From: Bradyrhizobium sp. KBS0727
GTDB lineage: Bacteria; Pseudomonadota; Alphaproteobacteria; Rhizobiales; Xanthobacteraceae
Assembly (NCBI RefSeq): GCF_005937885.2
Contig: NZ_CP042176.1
Location: 4,769,501 to 4,833,500, forward strand
Reading direction: 5' to 3'
Length of the DNA: 64,000 nucleotides
Below the pieces are notes generated by a model that searched no databases, was not told the origin of the DNA, and worked only from the letters and a program-made list of their open reading frames with translations. A program made the translations under genes and the position numbers. Below are positions 15,843 to 24,600 of the stretch, in pieces; positions within the stretch are counted from its first letter, which is position 1; every line of letters begins with the position of its first letter.

Positions 15843-17354
15843 CTACAGCGCCAAGGGCGGCGACTGCTCGATGTCGAGCACCGGCTCGTCTCCGCAAGAC
15901 GATCGTCTCGCGCCAAACTCCAGTACTGCCGAGATCAGGGCGTCGATGTCGCAGGTATCGGTGCGATGGTTGACGATCGCCGCACGTATCGCGAGTTCTC
16001 CGTTCAGCAGCGTCGTCGACGGAGCCGCGATGCCGGACTCCTGAACGTCGACGACGATATCGCCATTGACGCGATTGCCGTCCGCACATCGGTAACGGAA
16101 GCAGACGATATTGAGCTGCACCGGGGCAAGCAACTCGAGCCGGGGCTCCGCCAGGATCCGGGCTTCCAGATATCCCGCAAGCGCGCAGGTTCGCGTGATG
16201 ACGGCTCCGAGCTTCTCCGTACCGTAGGTCTTCAGGGTGAACCATGTCTTGAGTGCCCTGAAGCCCCGCGACAGATCCGGGCCTAGATCGCAAGGCCAGG
16301 GCGAGTTGGCAGCGAGCCCCCGCGTCTCGCGCCGCAGATACGCCGCCGGAGCGGCAAACGTCTGACGATGGCGCTCGCCGTCACGCACAATCAGGAAGCC
16401 CGCGTCGTAGGGCACCTGCCCCCATTTGTGAAAATCAAGCGCAATCGAATCCGCGCTTTCAATTCCAGCCAGCCGCGGCGCGAGCACCGGGGACAGAGTG
16501 CCGAGTGCGCCATAGGCGCCGTCGACGTGAAACCAGAGTCCCTCTTCCCGGCATAGCGAAGCGAGCGCCTGCAGATCGTCGATGGCACCGATATCCACCG
16601 TTCCCGCCGAGCCGACGACGAGGAACGGATTCAAACCGGCCTCGCGGTCCAACGCAATCCGGGCGCGCAGCGCTGCCAGGTCGATGCGGTGAGACCGGTC
16701 CACCCCGATGCAGCGCAATGCATCGCTCCCGAAGCCGGCGATATCCATCGCCTTGGCGATGCAGCCGTGCGCCGCGACCGAGGTATAGGCAGTCAGTGAC
16801 GTACCTTGGACGCCGCGCTGCCGGACCGATCGTCCGAGCGCCGTTGTTCGCGCCACCAGCACCGCCATCAGATTGGCCATCGACGTCCCGGTGACGAAAA
16901 TGCCGCTCGCCCCATGCGGAAAGCCGAACATCTGGCGCGTCCATTCGACGATCTGGCGCTCGACCTCGACCGGAATGTGATCGCGCCCGCCGAGATTGGC
17001 GTTCAAGCCGGCCGCCAGCATCTCCGCCAACATGCCGACCGCGGTGCCGCCGCCGTGCACCCATCCCATGAAACCGGGATGAACGTTGCCGGTTGCGTAG
17101 GGAACGATGAAATCGGCGAATTCGCGATAGACGTCGCCGGGATCGCAGGCCTGATGCGGAAGACTCGCACGAAACCGCGCGCGCACGTCGTCAGGTATCG
17201 GCTGCCAGACCGGGCGATCGCGAATGTTGGCAGCGTAGTCGATCATGTCATCGAGCATGCGATGACCAAGCGAACGTATCTCGTCCCAGTTTTGCGGATC
17301 GAGCGTCTCGCTCGACGTCGACGGCACCGGTGCTTCACGCAGCACCTTCGTCAC
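15843..17354 (-). CDS. PLP-dependent amino acid decarboxylase (group II)
   Basis: The 503-residue protein is a fold-type I decarboxylase of the aromatic-L-amino-acid/glutamate decarboxylase group, which releases CO2 from an amino acid to give an amine. Visible features are FMGWVHGGGTAVGMLAEML, GIFVTGTSMANLMAVLVAR (phosphate contact), HVDGAYGALG (ring-contact Asp) and LDFHKWGQVPYDAGF (Schiff-base Lys). Substrate cannot be read from the sequence. The GTG start overlaps the ATP-grasp stop by four bases (GTGA), so the two are translationally coupled. It is the last gene of a run that begins with flgE. It may make an amine used by its ATP-grasp partner; this is inference. Confidence 0.88.
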   Translation of the reverse strand: MTKVLREAPVPSTSSETLDPQNWDEIRSLGHRMLDDMIDYAANIRDRPVWQPIPDDVRARFRASLPHQACDPGDVYREFADFIVPYATGNVHPGFMGWVHGGGTAVGMLAEMLAAGLNANLGGRDHIPVEVERQIVEWTRQMFGFPHGASGIFVTGTSMANLMAVLVARTTALGRSVRQRGVQGTSLTAYTSVAAHGCIAKAMDIAGFGSDALRCIGVDRSHRIDLAALRARIALDREAGLNPFLVVGSAGTVDIGAIDDLQALASLCREEGLWFHVDGAYGALGTLSPVLAPRLAGIESADSIALDFHKWGQVPYDAGFLIVRDGERHRQTFAAPAAYLRRETRGLAANSPWPCDLGPDLSRGFRALKTWFTLKTYGTEKLGAVITRTCALAGYLEARILAEPRLELLAPVQLNIVCFRYRCADGNRVNGDIVVDVQESGIAAPSTTLLNGELAIRAAIVNHRTDTCDIDALISAVLEFGARRSSCGDEPVLDIEQSPPLAL

Positions 17355-18604
17355 GCCGCCTGCTCCCGGCCAGGCCGGCCGTGGCGATACAGCATCGTCG
17401 CGAATGCGTCGAAGATCCTGCGCATTTGGGGAGACTTGTAGGGAAACAGCTCCGGCGAATCCATGTTGTGCACGACCGCGGTATTGTCCGCCTCGAATAT
17501 CAGCAACTCTCCGCGCTTGTTTTCCGCGCAGTCGATCGTGAAATAGTCGAGCCCGACACGGTCGATCATCGCGGCCAGCGCATCCTGATGGCGAACCGCG
17601 AAAGCACTGTCGAAGCTGCGCATGAAGTTCTCTTCTTCAAGGCGCTTGCTTTCGCTCAACGCCATGTTCGCGTTGAGGTACCAGATATCCCACCGGTCCG
17701 CGATCGCCATGTGGCAGGCGTAAGGCCGGCCATCGACGACAACAACGCGAAATTTACGGAACAATCCGTCATCGCCGGCGTAATCGACAAAGCGAGAGAC
17801 GAAGAATTCCGGCTCTGATCTTTCCGCAAGATATCGACCGATCGCATCGCGTTCGTCGAGCTTGGCGAGCCCGGCGCCGGCGTGCGAACCGCGCGGCCGG
17901 ACGATGATCGGAAACTGAAGTTCCGGCAAGACGTCCGCAAGCAGACGATTCGATTGCGCCACGTCAGATAATTCCTCGCGTGTCACGGCCACGGTTGCGG
18001 GAATATCGAGTCCATCGATTCCGCGAAGCAGGCCGTGCAGCTTGTCGCGATCCAAATTGCCGACGCGGCGCGGTGAATTAAGGAGTGGCCGCGGCCAGCA
18101 CGGCACGGCCCGATCGATGATGCGGAGCGCGTCACTGCATTCCTCGGAATCGGAAGCAATCACGATCGCAACGTCATGATCGGGCAGCGGTGCCGGCAAT
18201 CCTGCTCCGGCAACGACATAAAGCGTCAGCAACTCGATGGCGGAGTCCTCGAGCAGGAATTCGATCGGCGTGTTGCCGCCCATGTCGATCGCAGCCGCGA
18301 GCGCGAGCACGCGCAGCTTCGGTTTTTCCGTCGCGCACGGCGATCGGAACAACTGATGGAAGGCAAGCACCTCGGACTGGATGGCCAATCCCGCCTGCTT
18401 GTCACCGAGTAGCTGCGTGATCAGCGACAGGTCCAGTCCCTCGCCCGCATCGGCGGTTCCGCTAACGACCTTCGAGATCAATTCATCCCGCAACGGACGA
18501 AGATCGGCCCCGTGAAAGGCCATCGTCGTGAGTCTGGCAAACCCGATGCGGTCCGCGCTAAGCGGCTTGGCGGTCGGAACCGGCTGGTTGAATTCAGGCT
18601 GCAT
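17351..18604 (-). CDS. ATP-grasp family protein of unknown substrate
   Basis: The 417-residue protein has a helical N-terminal region, an NTPIEFLLEDSAIELLTLYV segment typical of this uncharacterised family, and a C-terminal ATP-grasp fold: FPIIVRPRGSHAGAGLAKL (nucleotide-binding loop), DGLFRKFRVVVVDGRPYACH, and the metal-binding strand DYFTIDCAENKRGELLIFEA followed by DNTA. ATP-grasp enzymes usually activate a carboxylate and join it to an amine. GGAG precedes the ATG at 18,604, only 20 bases after the flgL stop, and its own stop overlaps the decarboxylase start. The context links it to hook-filament assembly, but substrate and role are unknown. Confidence 0.8.
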   Translation of the reverse strand: MQPEFNQPVPTAKPLSADRIGFARLTTMAFHGADLRPLRDELISKVVSGTADAGEGLDLSLITQLLGDKQAGLAIQSEVLAFHQLFRSPCATEKPKLRVLALAAAIDMGGNTPIEFLLEDSAIELLTLYVVAGAGLPAPLPDHDVAIVIASDSEECSDALRIIDRAVPCWPRPLLNSPRRVGNLDRDKLHGLLRGIDGLDIPATVAVTREELSDVAQSNRLLADVLPELQFPIIVRPRGSHAGAGLAKLDERDAIGRYLAERSEPEFFVSRFVDYAGDDGLFRKFRVVVVDGRPYACHMAIADRWDIWYLNANMALSESKRLEEENFMRSFDSAFAVRHQDALAAMIDRVGLDYFTIDCAENKRGELLIFEADNTAVVHNMDSPELFPYKSPQMRRIFDAFATMLYRHGRPGREQAA

Positions 18605-18624
18605 AAAAGGACTCCAGAGATGGC

Positions 18625-20511
18625 CTAGCCGACCGGAAGGAATTTGGTCAGTGTCAGTTGCGACAGCATGGAAGTGGTCTGGTAGGAAGCCTGCAGGCTG
18701 GTCTGAAGAGCCAGAAGCTGGCTCGCCACCTGGTCCGGAGAAATGGTTTCGGTCTGGTCGACGACGTTCTGCAACATTACCTTGGCCTGCTTTTGCCGCG
18801 CCGTGGCGTCGCTCATCGTGGCCTGCGCCATTGCCAGATCGGTCTGGATGTCCTGGATCGTCTGCTTTCCCGGCTGCGCCGTGAGAGCTTGCGTGATCCG
18901 CTGGCTCAGCGCCGATACTTGCGCCGCAGCATTCGGATTCGTCGGCGAGGTCGTCACCGCGGAAAACACCGCCAGCGCTTGAAGCTGCGAACGAATGGCG
19001 GGCTCGTCGGCCTGGATCCCATATTCAACCTTCACCGAGGCATCGACCCGCGCTGTCGCCGACGCGCGCGCGGTAGCGGTCGGTCCGGGATTTCCGGTGT
19101 ACCAACTGACGGTATTCGCCGGCGTGCCGCTGACCAGCGACGTCGCGGAGCCCAGCGGCGAACCGCCCACCCGCAACGGCGGCACGGTCGCGGTCGCGGT
19201 CGCGCCGAAGCCGAGCGCAGCGAACGCCGCCGTGTTCGAACTGGAGACCGACAGGCTCGCAGCGTTATCGATGTGAAGCGAGATCACGCCGCCGCTGACG
19301 GTGGATGGCGTGGAAGTGCCCGTGATCGAGTCGATTTTTGTCAGCAGGCTCTGGACGTTGTCGGTGACATTGAGTTGGTTGCCGGCAGCACCCGAAGCGA
19401 CAAAGGTGATCGGTGTGCCATTGACGGTGATGGTGTCGCCAGCCGCAAAGCTCGCGCCCAGCGAGTCGGTGCCCGCCGCACCGGACAGCAAGGTCGCGCC
19501 GGTGATGGGAGCAGGTGTCGCCGCCTGGTTGTTGACCACGCTACCCGTCGCCGTTCCCGTCGTATTGAAAAAATCATTGCCGGCCTGCACCGCCGACGCC
19601 GCTACCAGCGACGTATTGGCCAGCGTGCCGATCGCCGTATTCAAGGCCGCGTTGAGATTGGCCGCCGTCGCCGTCGTGCTGACCCCGATGGCGAAACTGC
19701 CGGCCGGCGGCGGCGTCGCGCTGGAGGCCGTCAGCGCAATCGATTCCGTCGACCCGTCAGGCAGATTGAACGTGAAGCTGACCTTGTCGCCAACGTTGGG
19801 GTTGGTGGCGCCGAGGTCGATCGAAATACCCGCTGGCGATCCGGACGGACCGGTAACCGTCGCGCCGGTCAGCGACGACGAGACCGAACTCAGCTTCAGG
19901 CCGAACGGCGAACCGGCGACATCTTCCGCCACTTTCACCGACGTTGCCGTCGGGGATGTAATGACGAGACGACCGAGACCGGTGGTGCCGACATCGGCCT
20001 GCTTGCGTTCGGCGATCACCTGCTTCAATCCGGCCTGCGTCGTCGTCCCGTTCAGGATGTCGTCCATCGACGCGACCGACGGGGTGGTGACGGCCGTGCC
20101 GGAAAACAGAAAGCGGTCTCCGGCCTGGGTATTGAGAATTCCGAGCATCGAGGAGAGCTGCGAGGTCGCGGTTTCCTGGGCGATGCTCTGGCCAGCGGTG
20201 TTCAACGCCTGCGAGGAACCATTCGCGCTGTTCTGGATCGTCTTGCCGATATCGTTCATCGCCTGCAGCACGGTGTTGGCGACACCGATGCTGGAATTGA
20301 TGACGGTCATCGTATCCGTGAAGGCGGACATGCCCGACAGTTGCGACCGCGCGGCAATGGCAAATCCTTCGTTGACGCCCATGCCCGCATAGGTCGTCGA
20401 CTTGTTTCCGGTCGTAAGCTGGGACTGCAGAACCGTCATCTGGTTCTTCAGGGTCTGAACCGACTGATTCAGGATCAGGGAGCCGGCGTAACTGAGGGAG
20501 TTGATTGCCAT
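18625..20511 (-). CDS. flgL: Flagellar hook-filament junction protein FlgL
   Basis: FlgL is the second hook-associated protein and adapts the hook to the filament. The N-terminus (SYAGSLILNQSVQTLKNQMT, LQSQLTTGNKSTTYAGMG) and C-terminal helices (QLLALQTSLQASYQTTSMLS then QLTLTKFLPVG) are flagellin-like. At 628 residues it is twice the enterobacterial length. The extra 300 residues are a Thr/Ser/Ala-rich central insertion containing repeated beta-rich segments with DTITVNGTPITFVASG-type strands, similar to those inside FlgE of this cluster. It follows flgK by 10 bases and precedes the ATP-grasp gene by 20. Confidence 0.9.
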   Translation of the reverse strand: MAINSLSYAGSLILNQSVQTLKNQMTVLQSQLTTGNKSTTYAGMGVNEGFAIAARSQLSGMSAFTDTMTVINSSIGVANTVLQAMNDIGKTIQNSANGSSQALNTAGQSIAQETATSQLSSMLGILNTQAGDRFLFSGTAVTTPSVASMDDILNGTTTQAGLKQVIAERKQADVGTTGLGRLVITSPTATSVKVAEDVAGSPFGLKLSSVSSSLTGATVTGPSGSPAGISIDLGATNPNVGDKVSFTFNLPDGSTESIALTASSATPPPAGSFAIGVSTTATAANLNAALNTAIGTLANTSLVAASAVQAGNDFFNTTGTATGSVVNNQAATPAPITGATLLSGAAGTDSLGASFAAGDTITVNGTPITFVASGAAGNQLNVTDNVQSLLTKIDSITGTSTPSTVSGGVISLHIDNAASLSVSSSNTAAFAALGFGATATATVPPLRVGGSPLGSATSLVSGTPANTVSWYTGNPGPTATARASATARVDASVKVEYGIQADEPAIRSQLQALAVFSAVTTSPTNPNAAAQVSALSQRITQALTAQPGKQTIQDIQTDLAMAQATMSDATARQKQAKVMLQNVVDQTETISPDQVASQLLALQTSLQASYQTTSMLSQLTLTKFLPVG

Positions 20512-20521
20512 ATCGTCCGCC

Positions 20522-22396
20522 TTATACCTGCGCCTGCAGCAGGCTGTTCATCATGCTCTGAACCACTGACATCACGTGGGCATTGGCGGCATAGGAATTC
20601 TGCAGCGCGATCAGGTTCGCCATCTCGGTGTCGATGTTGACGCCGGACGTGGACTGCATCTTCTGCTTCAGCGTGTTGACGACGACATCCTGGCCCTGCT
20701 GAAGCTGAGTCGCGGTGGTGGAAGCGTTGCTCTGCTGACTGAGGAACTGTTGCATGTAGCTGCCCAGCGTTCCCTTGAAGGGCGATGCCGCCGTACCCAG
20801 TCCGGTCGCGGACGAGTAGCTGAAGGTTCCGGATGTCAACTGGTTGTAGAGAAAGTCCGAACGCGTGGTGTCGCCGGACTGGGTCGCAGGCGAGGTGTTG
20901 TAGACCGATAGTTTCGAGGGATCGCTGAGAACGGCGGCGTTCACCGTGATGCGCCCCGCCAGTCCGGTGAACTGCGAACCGCTAGCGGTGATCGAACCGC
21001 TGTAGGGCGAGGTGCCGTCGGTGAACAACGCCAGTTGCGGGCTTCCGTTCGCCAGCGACGTCGCCGTCTTGGTGACTGAGGCGGCGTTGACGGTCGCAGC
21101 CGACGCACCGTTGTCAACGACGCGCAGCGTCGATCCGGACGGATTGGAGAACTGAAGGCTGGTGCCGCCGAGCGCGGCGTTCAATTGCGTCACGACCGAC
21201 GCCATGCCGCTTGCAAAATTGATGCCGATCCGCGTCGGATTGGCGCCGGTGGCGTTCGAAAGGGGAAGCACGGAGGGATCGTCGACGCGAACGATCGAGA
21301 CCTGATGCTGGGTGTTGGTCGCGGTATCCGTATAGGTCAGATTGACCGTGTTGCCCGGCAGCATGTTCGACAGGTCGAGATCGAAGCCGGCCTTGGGCGC
21401 CAGCGCCGCGGGCGCCGCGGTGCCGGCCGTGGTCGTATCCGACAGCGCGCTTGCCATCGCTGCGGCCAACTGGTCGACCTGCGTCTGCGCCTGCACCAAA
21501 GTCGTGTCACGCAGCTTCAGGTCGGCCGCGATCTGCCCGGACTTGAACGAATTCGACGCGATCATGTCGATCGTCGAACCGTTCGCCAGCTTGCACGAGA
21601 TCGTGCCCGCCGAGGACTTGGTCGGATCGGAATTCCACAGCGAATTCGCGCTCAGCGTGCCCTGCGAATTGAAGCTCAGTTGCGAGGCCTGCAGGCCGAC
21701 GAGTTCGACCCCGTCGGACGTATAGATCGTGGTCTGATTGCTGCCGTTGGTGGAAACGCGAATGTCCATCAGTTGCGAAAGCTGGTCGATCGCGCTGTCG
21801 CGCTGGTCCATCAGGTTCGCGGCAGTGGGATCGTTCGGGCTCAAGCTCTGGATCTGGCCGTTGAGCTGCGCGATCTGGTTCATCGCCGCATTGGCCTGCC
21901 CAACCGAAATGTTGAGGTCCTGCTCCATGTTTGTACGCAGCGTCTGGATGCCCTGCGTCGTTGCGTTGAGCTGCTGCGCCAACGACAGCGCGGACCGCGC
22001 GGCCGAGATCTGGGTCGACGCGCTTCCCGATGTCGTCGACAGCGACTGCAGCGCCGTCGTGAAATTCGAGAACGCGGCTTCGAGCGAGCCGGGAGCGCCG
22101 GGCGTTCCGTAAACCGATTGCAACTGGGTCAGCACGCTTGCCATCTGGTCGGCGTAGGCGCCGCCGGAGGTCTCGGAACGCAGTTGCGACTGCACGAACT
22201 GGTCAAGCGAACGGTTGACGCCGGTGACCCTGACGCTCGAGCCGACGTCGCCGGTTACTTCCGCAACCTGGTTGATGCTGCGGGAGATGTAACCGGGCGT
22301 CTGCGCGTTGCCGACATTCGACGATACGATCGTGAGCGCGGCCTGGTTGGCACGCAGCGCCGTCATTGCCGTGGCGAGAGATGAACTCAAACTCAT
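20522..22396 (-). CDS. flgK: Flagellar hook-associated protein FlgK
   Basis: FlgK is the first hook-filament junction protein. The 624-residue product has the axial-protein N-terminus (SSSLATAMTALRANQAALTI, VSSNVGNAQTPGYISRS) and the closing motif GVNIDTEMANLIALQNSYAA, followed by NAHVMSVVQSMMNSLLQAQV. Between these lie the helical GGAYADQMASVLTQLQSVYG segment and a variable surface domain. The length is normal for FlgK of this group. It lies 52 bases after flgE and 10 before flgL, in the order flgE-flgK-flgL. FlbY upstream is a candidate chaperone for it. Confidence 0.95.
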   Translation of the reverse strand: MSLSSSLATAMTALRANQAALTIVSSNVGNAQTPGYISRSINQVAEVTGDVGSSVRVTGVNRSLDQFVQSQLRSETSGGAYADQMASVLTQLQSVYGTPGAPGSLEAAFSNFTTALQSLSTTSGSASTQISAARSALSLAQQLNATTQGIQTLRTNMEQDLNISVGQANAAMNQIAQLNGQIQSLSPNDPTAANLMDQRDSAIDQLSQLMDIRVSTNGSNQTTIYTSDGVELVGLQASQLSFNSQGTLSANSLWNSDPTKSSAGTISCKLANGSTIDMIASNSFKSGQIAADLKLRDTTLVQAQTQVDQLAAAMASALSDTTTAGTAAPAALAPKAGFDLDLSNMLPGNTVNLTYTDTATNTQHQVSIVRVDDPSVLPLSNATGANPTRIGINFASGMASVVTQLNAALGGTSLQFSNPSGSTLRVVDNGASAATVNAASVTKTATSLANGSPQLALFTDGTSPYSGSITASGSQFTGLAGRITVNAAVLSDPSKLSVYNTSPATQSGDTTRSDFLYNQLTSGTFSYSSATGLGTAASPFKGTLGSYMQQFLSQQSNASTTATQLQQGQDVVVNTLKQKMQSTSGVNIDTEMANLIALQNSYAANAHVMSVVQSMMNSLLQAQV

Positions 22397-22448
22397 GTTT
22401 ACCGCCTCAGGTCAGACCAGGCTCACCTTTGCCGCTCGCCGAAATCGA

Positions 22449-24311
22449 TCAGCGCAGCACGTTCAAGAGATCCTGAACCATGCTGTTGGCTGTGGTGATC
22501 ACCTTGGTATTCGCGGAATAGGCCTGCTGGGTCACGATCAGCTTGGTGAATTCGTCCGCGATGTCGGTGTTCGAACCTTCGAGCGACGAGCCGCTGATGG
22601 TTCCGGTCGCACCGGCGATCGCCACGCCCGACTGGTTGGTGACGGCGTAGGCGCCGCCATCCAGCGCCTTGAGGTAGTTGGTGCCGTTGAAGTGCGACAT
22701 CGAGACCGCCGCAAGATCGAGGTTCTGGCCGTTGGAGAACGTGCCGACCACGAGGCCGTTGTTGTTGACCGCGATCGACTGCAACTGTCCCGCGGCGTAA
22801 CCGTTTTGCGAGATCTGGTTGATGGTCGCGGTGCCGCCGGTGGAGGCATATTGCGTGAGGCCGCCGGAGCCGAAATTCATTGAAAGATTTCCGACCGACT
22901 GGTTGCCGACCGTAACGTTGTTGAGGGTGATGGTCGAACCCGTCGGGCTGGTCAGCGATCCGTTGGGGCCGAACACGAAGTTGGTGCCCGCATTGACCCA
23001 AGCGGCAGTGGTCCCCGTCGCATTCGGATTGGTCTGATAGAACAGGTTCCAGGTATCGGTATGCGGGCTGCCGAGCGCGGAGCTATCGCTCTTGGCCCAT
23101 CGCAACTGCAGGTTGACCGGCGTTCCCGTTGAATCATAAGCCGTCACCGCGCCACCGCTGATGGTTTCCTTGGTGAAAATCGCGTTGTCGTTACCGATAA
23201 CGATACCGAGGCCCGGGGTGCCGCCGCCGCCCATGGGCTGCGTCACGGTGGTGCTGAAGCCCAATCCGGCCAGGGGCGTGCCGGTCGTGGTCGTGATGCT
23301 GAGATTATTTGAAGGCGTATAAGACGTGCCGGTGTGCAGGCTGACAGAGCCGGTGGCGCTGATGGTCGAGGCCTTAGGCGAGGCGACGGTGCCGGTGATG
23401 GTATCTATCGCCGTAAGCAGGTTGCCGACCGTCGCGGTGTTCACATTGAGCGTTGCGCCGGTCGTGGTGATGGTGTTGGCGCCGGCGTTGGTAAACGTGA
23501 TCGTCTGGCCGTCAACGACGATGGTGTCGCCAGGTTGAATCGGCGGGTTCAACACGCCCGCGCCCGCGCCGCCGAGCTTCGTCGCTGCTGTGATCGCCAC
23601 CGCGGGCGAAGTGCTGTCGGTAACCGGACTTCCGGCAATCGACGCGTCGGTCAACGGCGGCGCCGGCGTGCCGATCACCAGTGGGTTGTGGCCGGTGGTG
23701 AAGTCAGTCGGGTTGAGGCCGCCTGCGGCGACCAGCGTACCGGTGGGGGCGCCGGAAGATGCCGCCGTCGACGGCGTGGTCGGAAGGTTGGCCGCATATT
23801 GAATCGTGGTCGTGGCCTGCGCCGGGATGAAATTGTTCGCGAACTGCAAGACGGTCGGCACGTTTCCGATCGGGTTGCCGGTCTTCGGATCGACCGTCAC
23901 GCCCATCAGGTAGTAGCCGGCGCCGTTAACGAGATTGCCGCTGGCATTGAGCTGGAAATCGCCGCGCCGGGTGTAGTCGGTAGTGCCGTCGAACACCGGC
24001 GAGTTGTCGGTGATGCCGACCGGCTTCTGCACGTTGAAGAAGCCCTGGCCGTTGATGGCCATGTTGGTCGCGACCGTCGTCGAGGTGACCGTGCCTTGCG
24101 TCGTGATGGTCGCCTGCGCGAAGGCGGTGACGCCGCCGGCCACCTGCCGGTCCGGCGTTGCCGACTGCGGGATGAGATCCACGAAGCTGGTGCCGATGCC
24201 CTTGTAGCCGGTGGTCGAGGCGTTTGCGATGTTGCCCGAGATGTTCTGGAGCGCGAAGGACTGCGCCTGCAAGCCGCCGACGGAAGTGTTCAGTGCGTCA
24301 AAAATACCCAT
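22449..24311 (-). CDS. flgE: Flagellar hook protein FlgE
   Basis: FlgE builds the curved hook. The 620-residue protein starts MGIFDALNTSVGGLQAQSFA, followed by LQNISGNIANASTTGYKGIG, and ends in the D0 segment SNTDIADEFTKLIVTQQAYS then ANTKVITTANSMVQDLLNVL. The middle is enlarged by Thr/Gly/Ala-rich beta strands. The start at 24,311 is fixed by the hook motif and a GGAG about 9 bases upstream; a longer frame to 24,380 would add non-homologous residues. A sigma-54 type promoter lies 73 bases upstream. It is the first gene of the run flgE-flgK-flgL-ATP-grasp-decarboxylase. Confidence 0.95.
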   Translation of the reverse strand: MGIFDALNTSVGGLQAQSFALQNISGNIANASTTGYKGIGTSFVDLIPQSATPDRQVAGGVTAFAQATITTQGTVTSTTVATNMAINGQGFFNVQKPVGITDNSPVFDGTTDYTRRGDFQLNASGNLVNGAGYYLMGVTVDPKTGNPIGNVPTVLQFANNFIPAQATTTIQYAANLPTTPSTAASSGAPTGTLVAAGGLNPTDFTTGHNPLVIGTPAPPLTDASIAGSPVTDSTSPAVAITAATKLGGAGAGVLNPPIQPGDTIVVDGQTITFTNAGANTITTTGATLNVNTATVGNLLTAIDTITGTVASPKASTISATGSVSLHTGTSYTPSNNLSITTTTGTPLAGLGFSTTVTQPMGGGGTPGLGIVIGNDNAIFTKETISGGAVTAYDSTGTPVNLQLRWAKSDSSALGSPHTDTWNLFYQTNPNATGTTAAWVNAGTNFVFGPNGSLTSPTGSTITLNNVTVGNQSVGNLSMNFGSGGLTQYASTGGTATINQISQNGYAAGQLQSIAVNNNGLVVGTFSNGQNLDLAAVSMSHFNGTNYLKALDGGAYAVTNQSGVAIAGATGTISGSSLEGSNTDIADEFTKLIVTQQAYSANTKVITTANSMVQDLLNVLR

Positions 24312-24382
24312 GACATCGTCTCCAAATTCGATCCGGGCGGCCAGCCGATCCGCAAACCAGGGCCGCAATCGCAGGAGCACGT

Positions 24383-24398
24383 CGCAAGCGTTATGCCA
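24383..24398 (-). promoter_or_regulatory. Sigma-54 promoter of the flgE operon
   Basis: On the minus strand the sequence TGGCATAACGCTTGCG matches TGGCACG-N4-TTGCW with GG and GC at the right spacing and a perfect TTGC. Transcription would start near 24,372, giving a leader of about 60 bases. Hook genes are classic sigma-54/FlbD targets in this group. Confidence 0.7.
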
Positions 24399-24432
24399 AA
24401 CCTGAAAATCCTTTCATTTCAGTCGGTTAAAT

Positions 24433-24459
24433 AAAAAGCCCCAGTCCAGGGACCGGGGC
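24433..24459 (-). terminator. Intrinsic terminator insulating the flgE promoter
   Basis: On the minus strand GCCCC-GGTC/GACTGGGGC pairs as a stem with one mismatch and is followed directly by TTTTTATTT. It lies between msrB and the flgE promoter and would stop read-through from msrB. Confidence 0.75.
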
Positions 24460-24496
24460 ACAATTGCCGGGCGGGGCAACAATTGCCGGGCGAAAA

Positions 24497-24537
24497 GCGT
24501 CGGGCCTGCTTGAACGGGGTTCAAGCAGGCCCGACGC
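24497..24537 (-). terminator. Perfect 19-bp hairpin after msrB
   Basis: Arms 24,497-24,515 and 24,519-24,537 are exact reverse complements with a 3-base loop, and on the minus strand TTTTC follows. It is a second, very strong terminator in tandem with the one at 24,433-24,459. Confidence 0.85.
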
Positions 24538-24552
24538 CTATCGTTATGTTTT

Positions 24553-24600
24553 GCGCATGATCTTTGACGGAAAACCGGAACCACTTTTCCGGATCACGCG
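24553..24600. repeat. Dispersed palindromic element, type B copy 2
   Basis: A copy in the opposite orientation to copy 1, containing GCATGATC, AAAACCGGAACCACTTTTCC and a partly eroded right end (GGATCACGCG). It abuts the msrB stop codon. Confidence 0.7.

Noticed and set aside
18658..20640. A 660-codon open frame on the + strand
   Set aside because: Antisense shadow of flgL with extreme Arg/Gly content and no recognisable domain.
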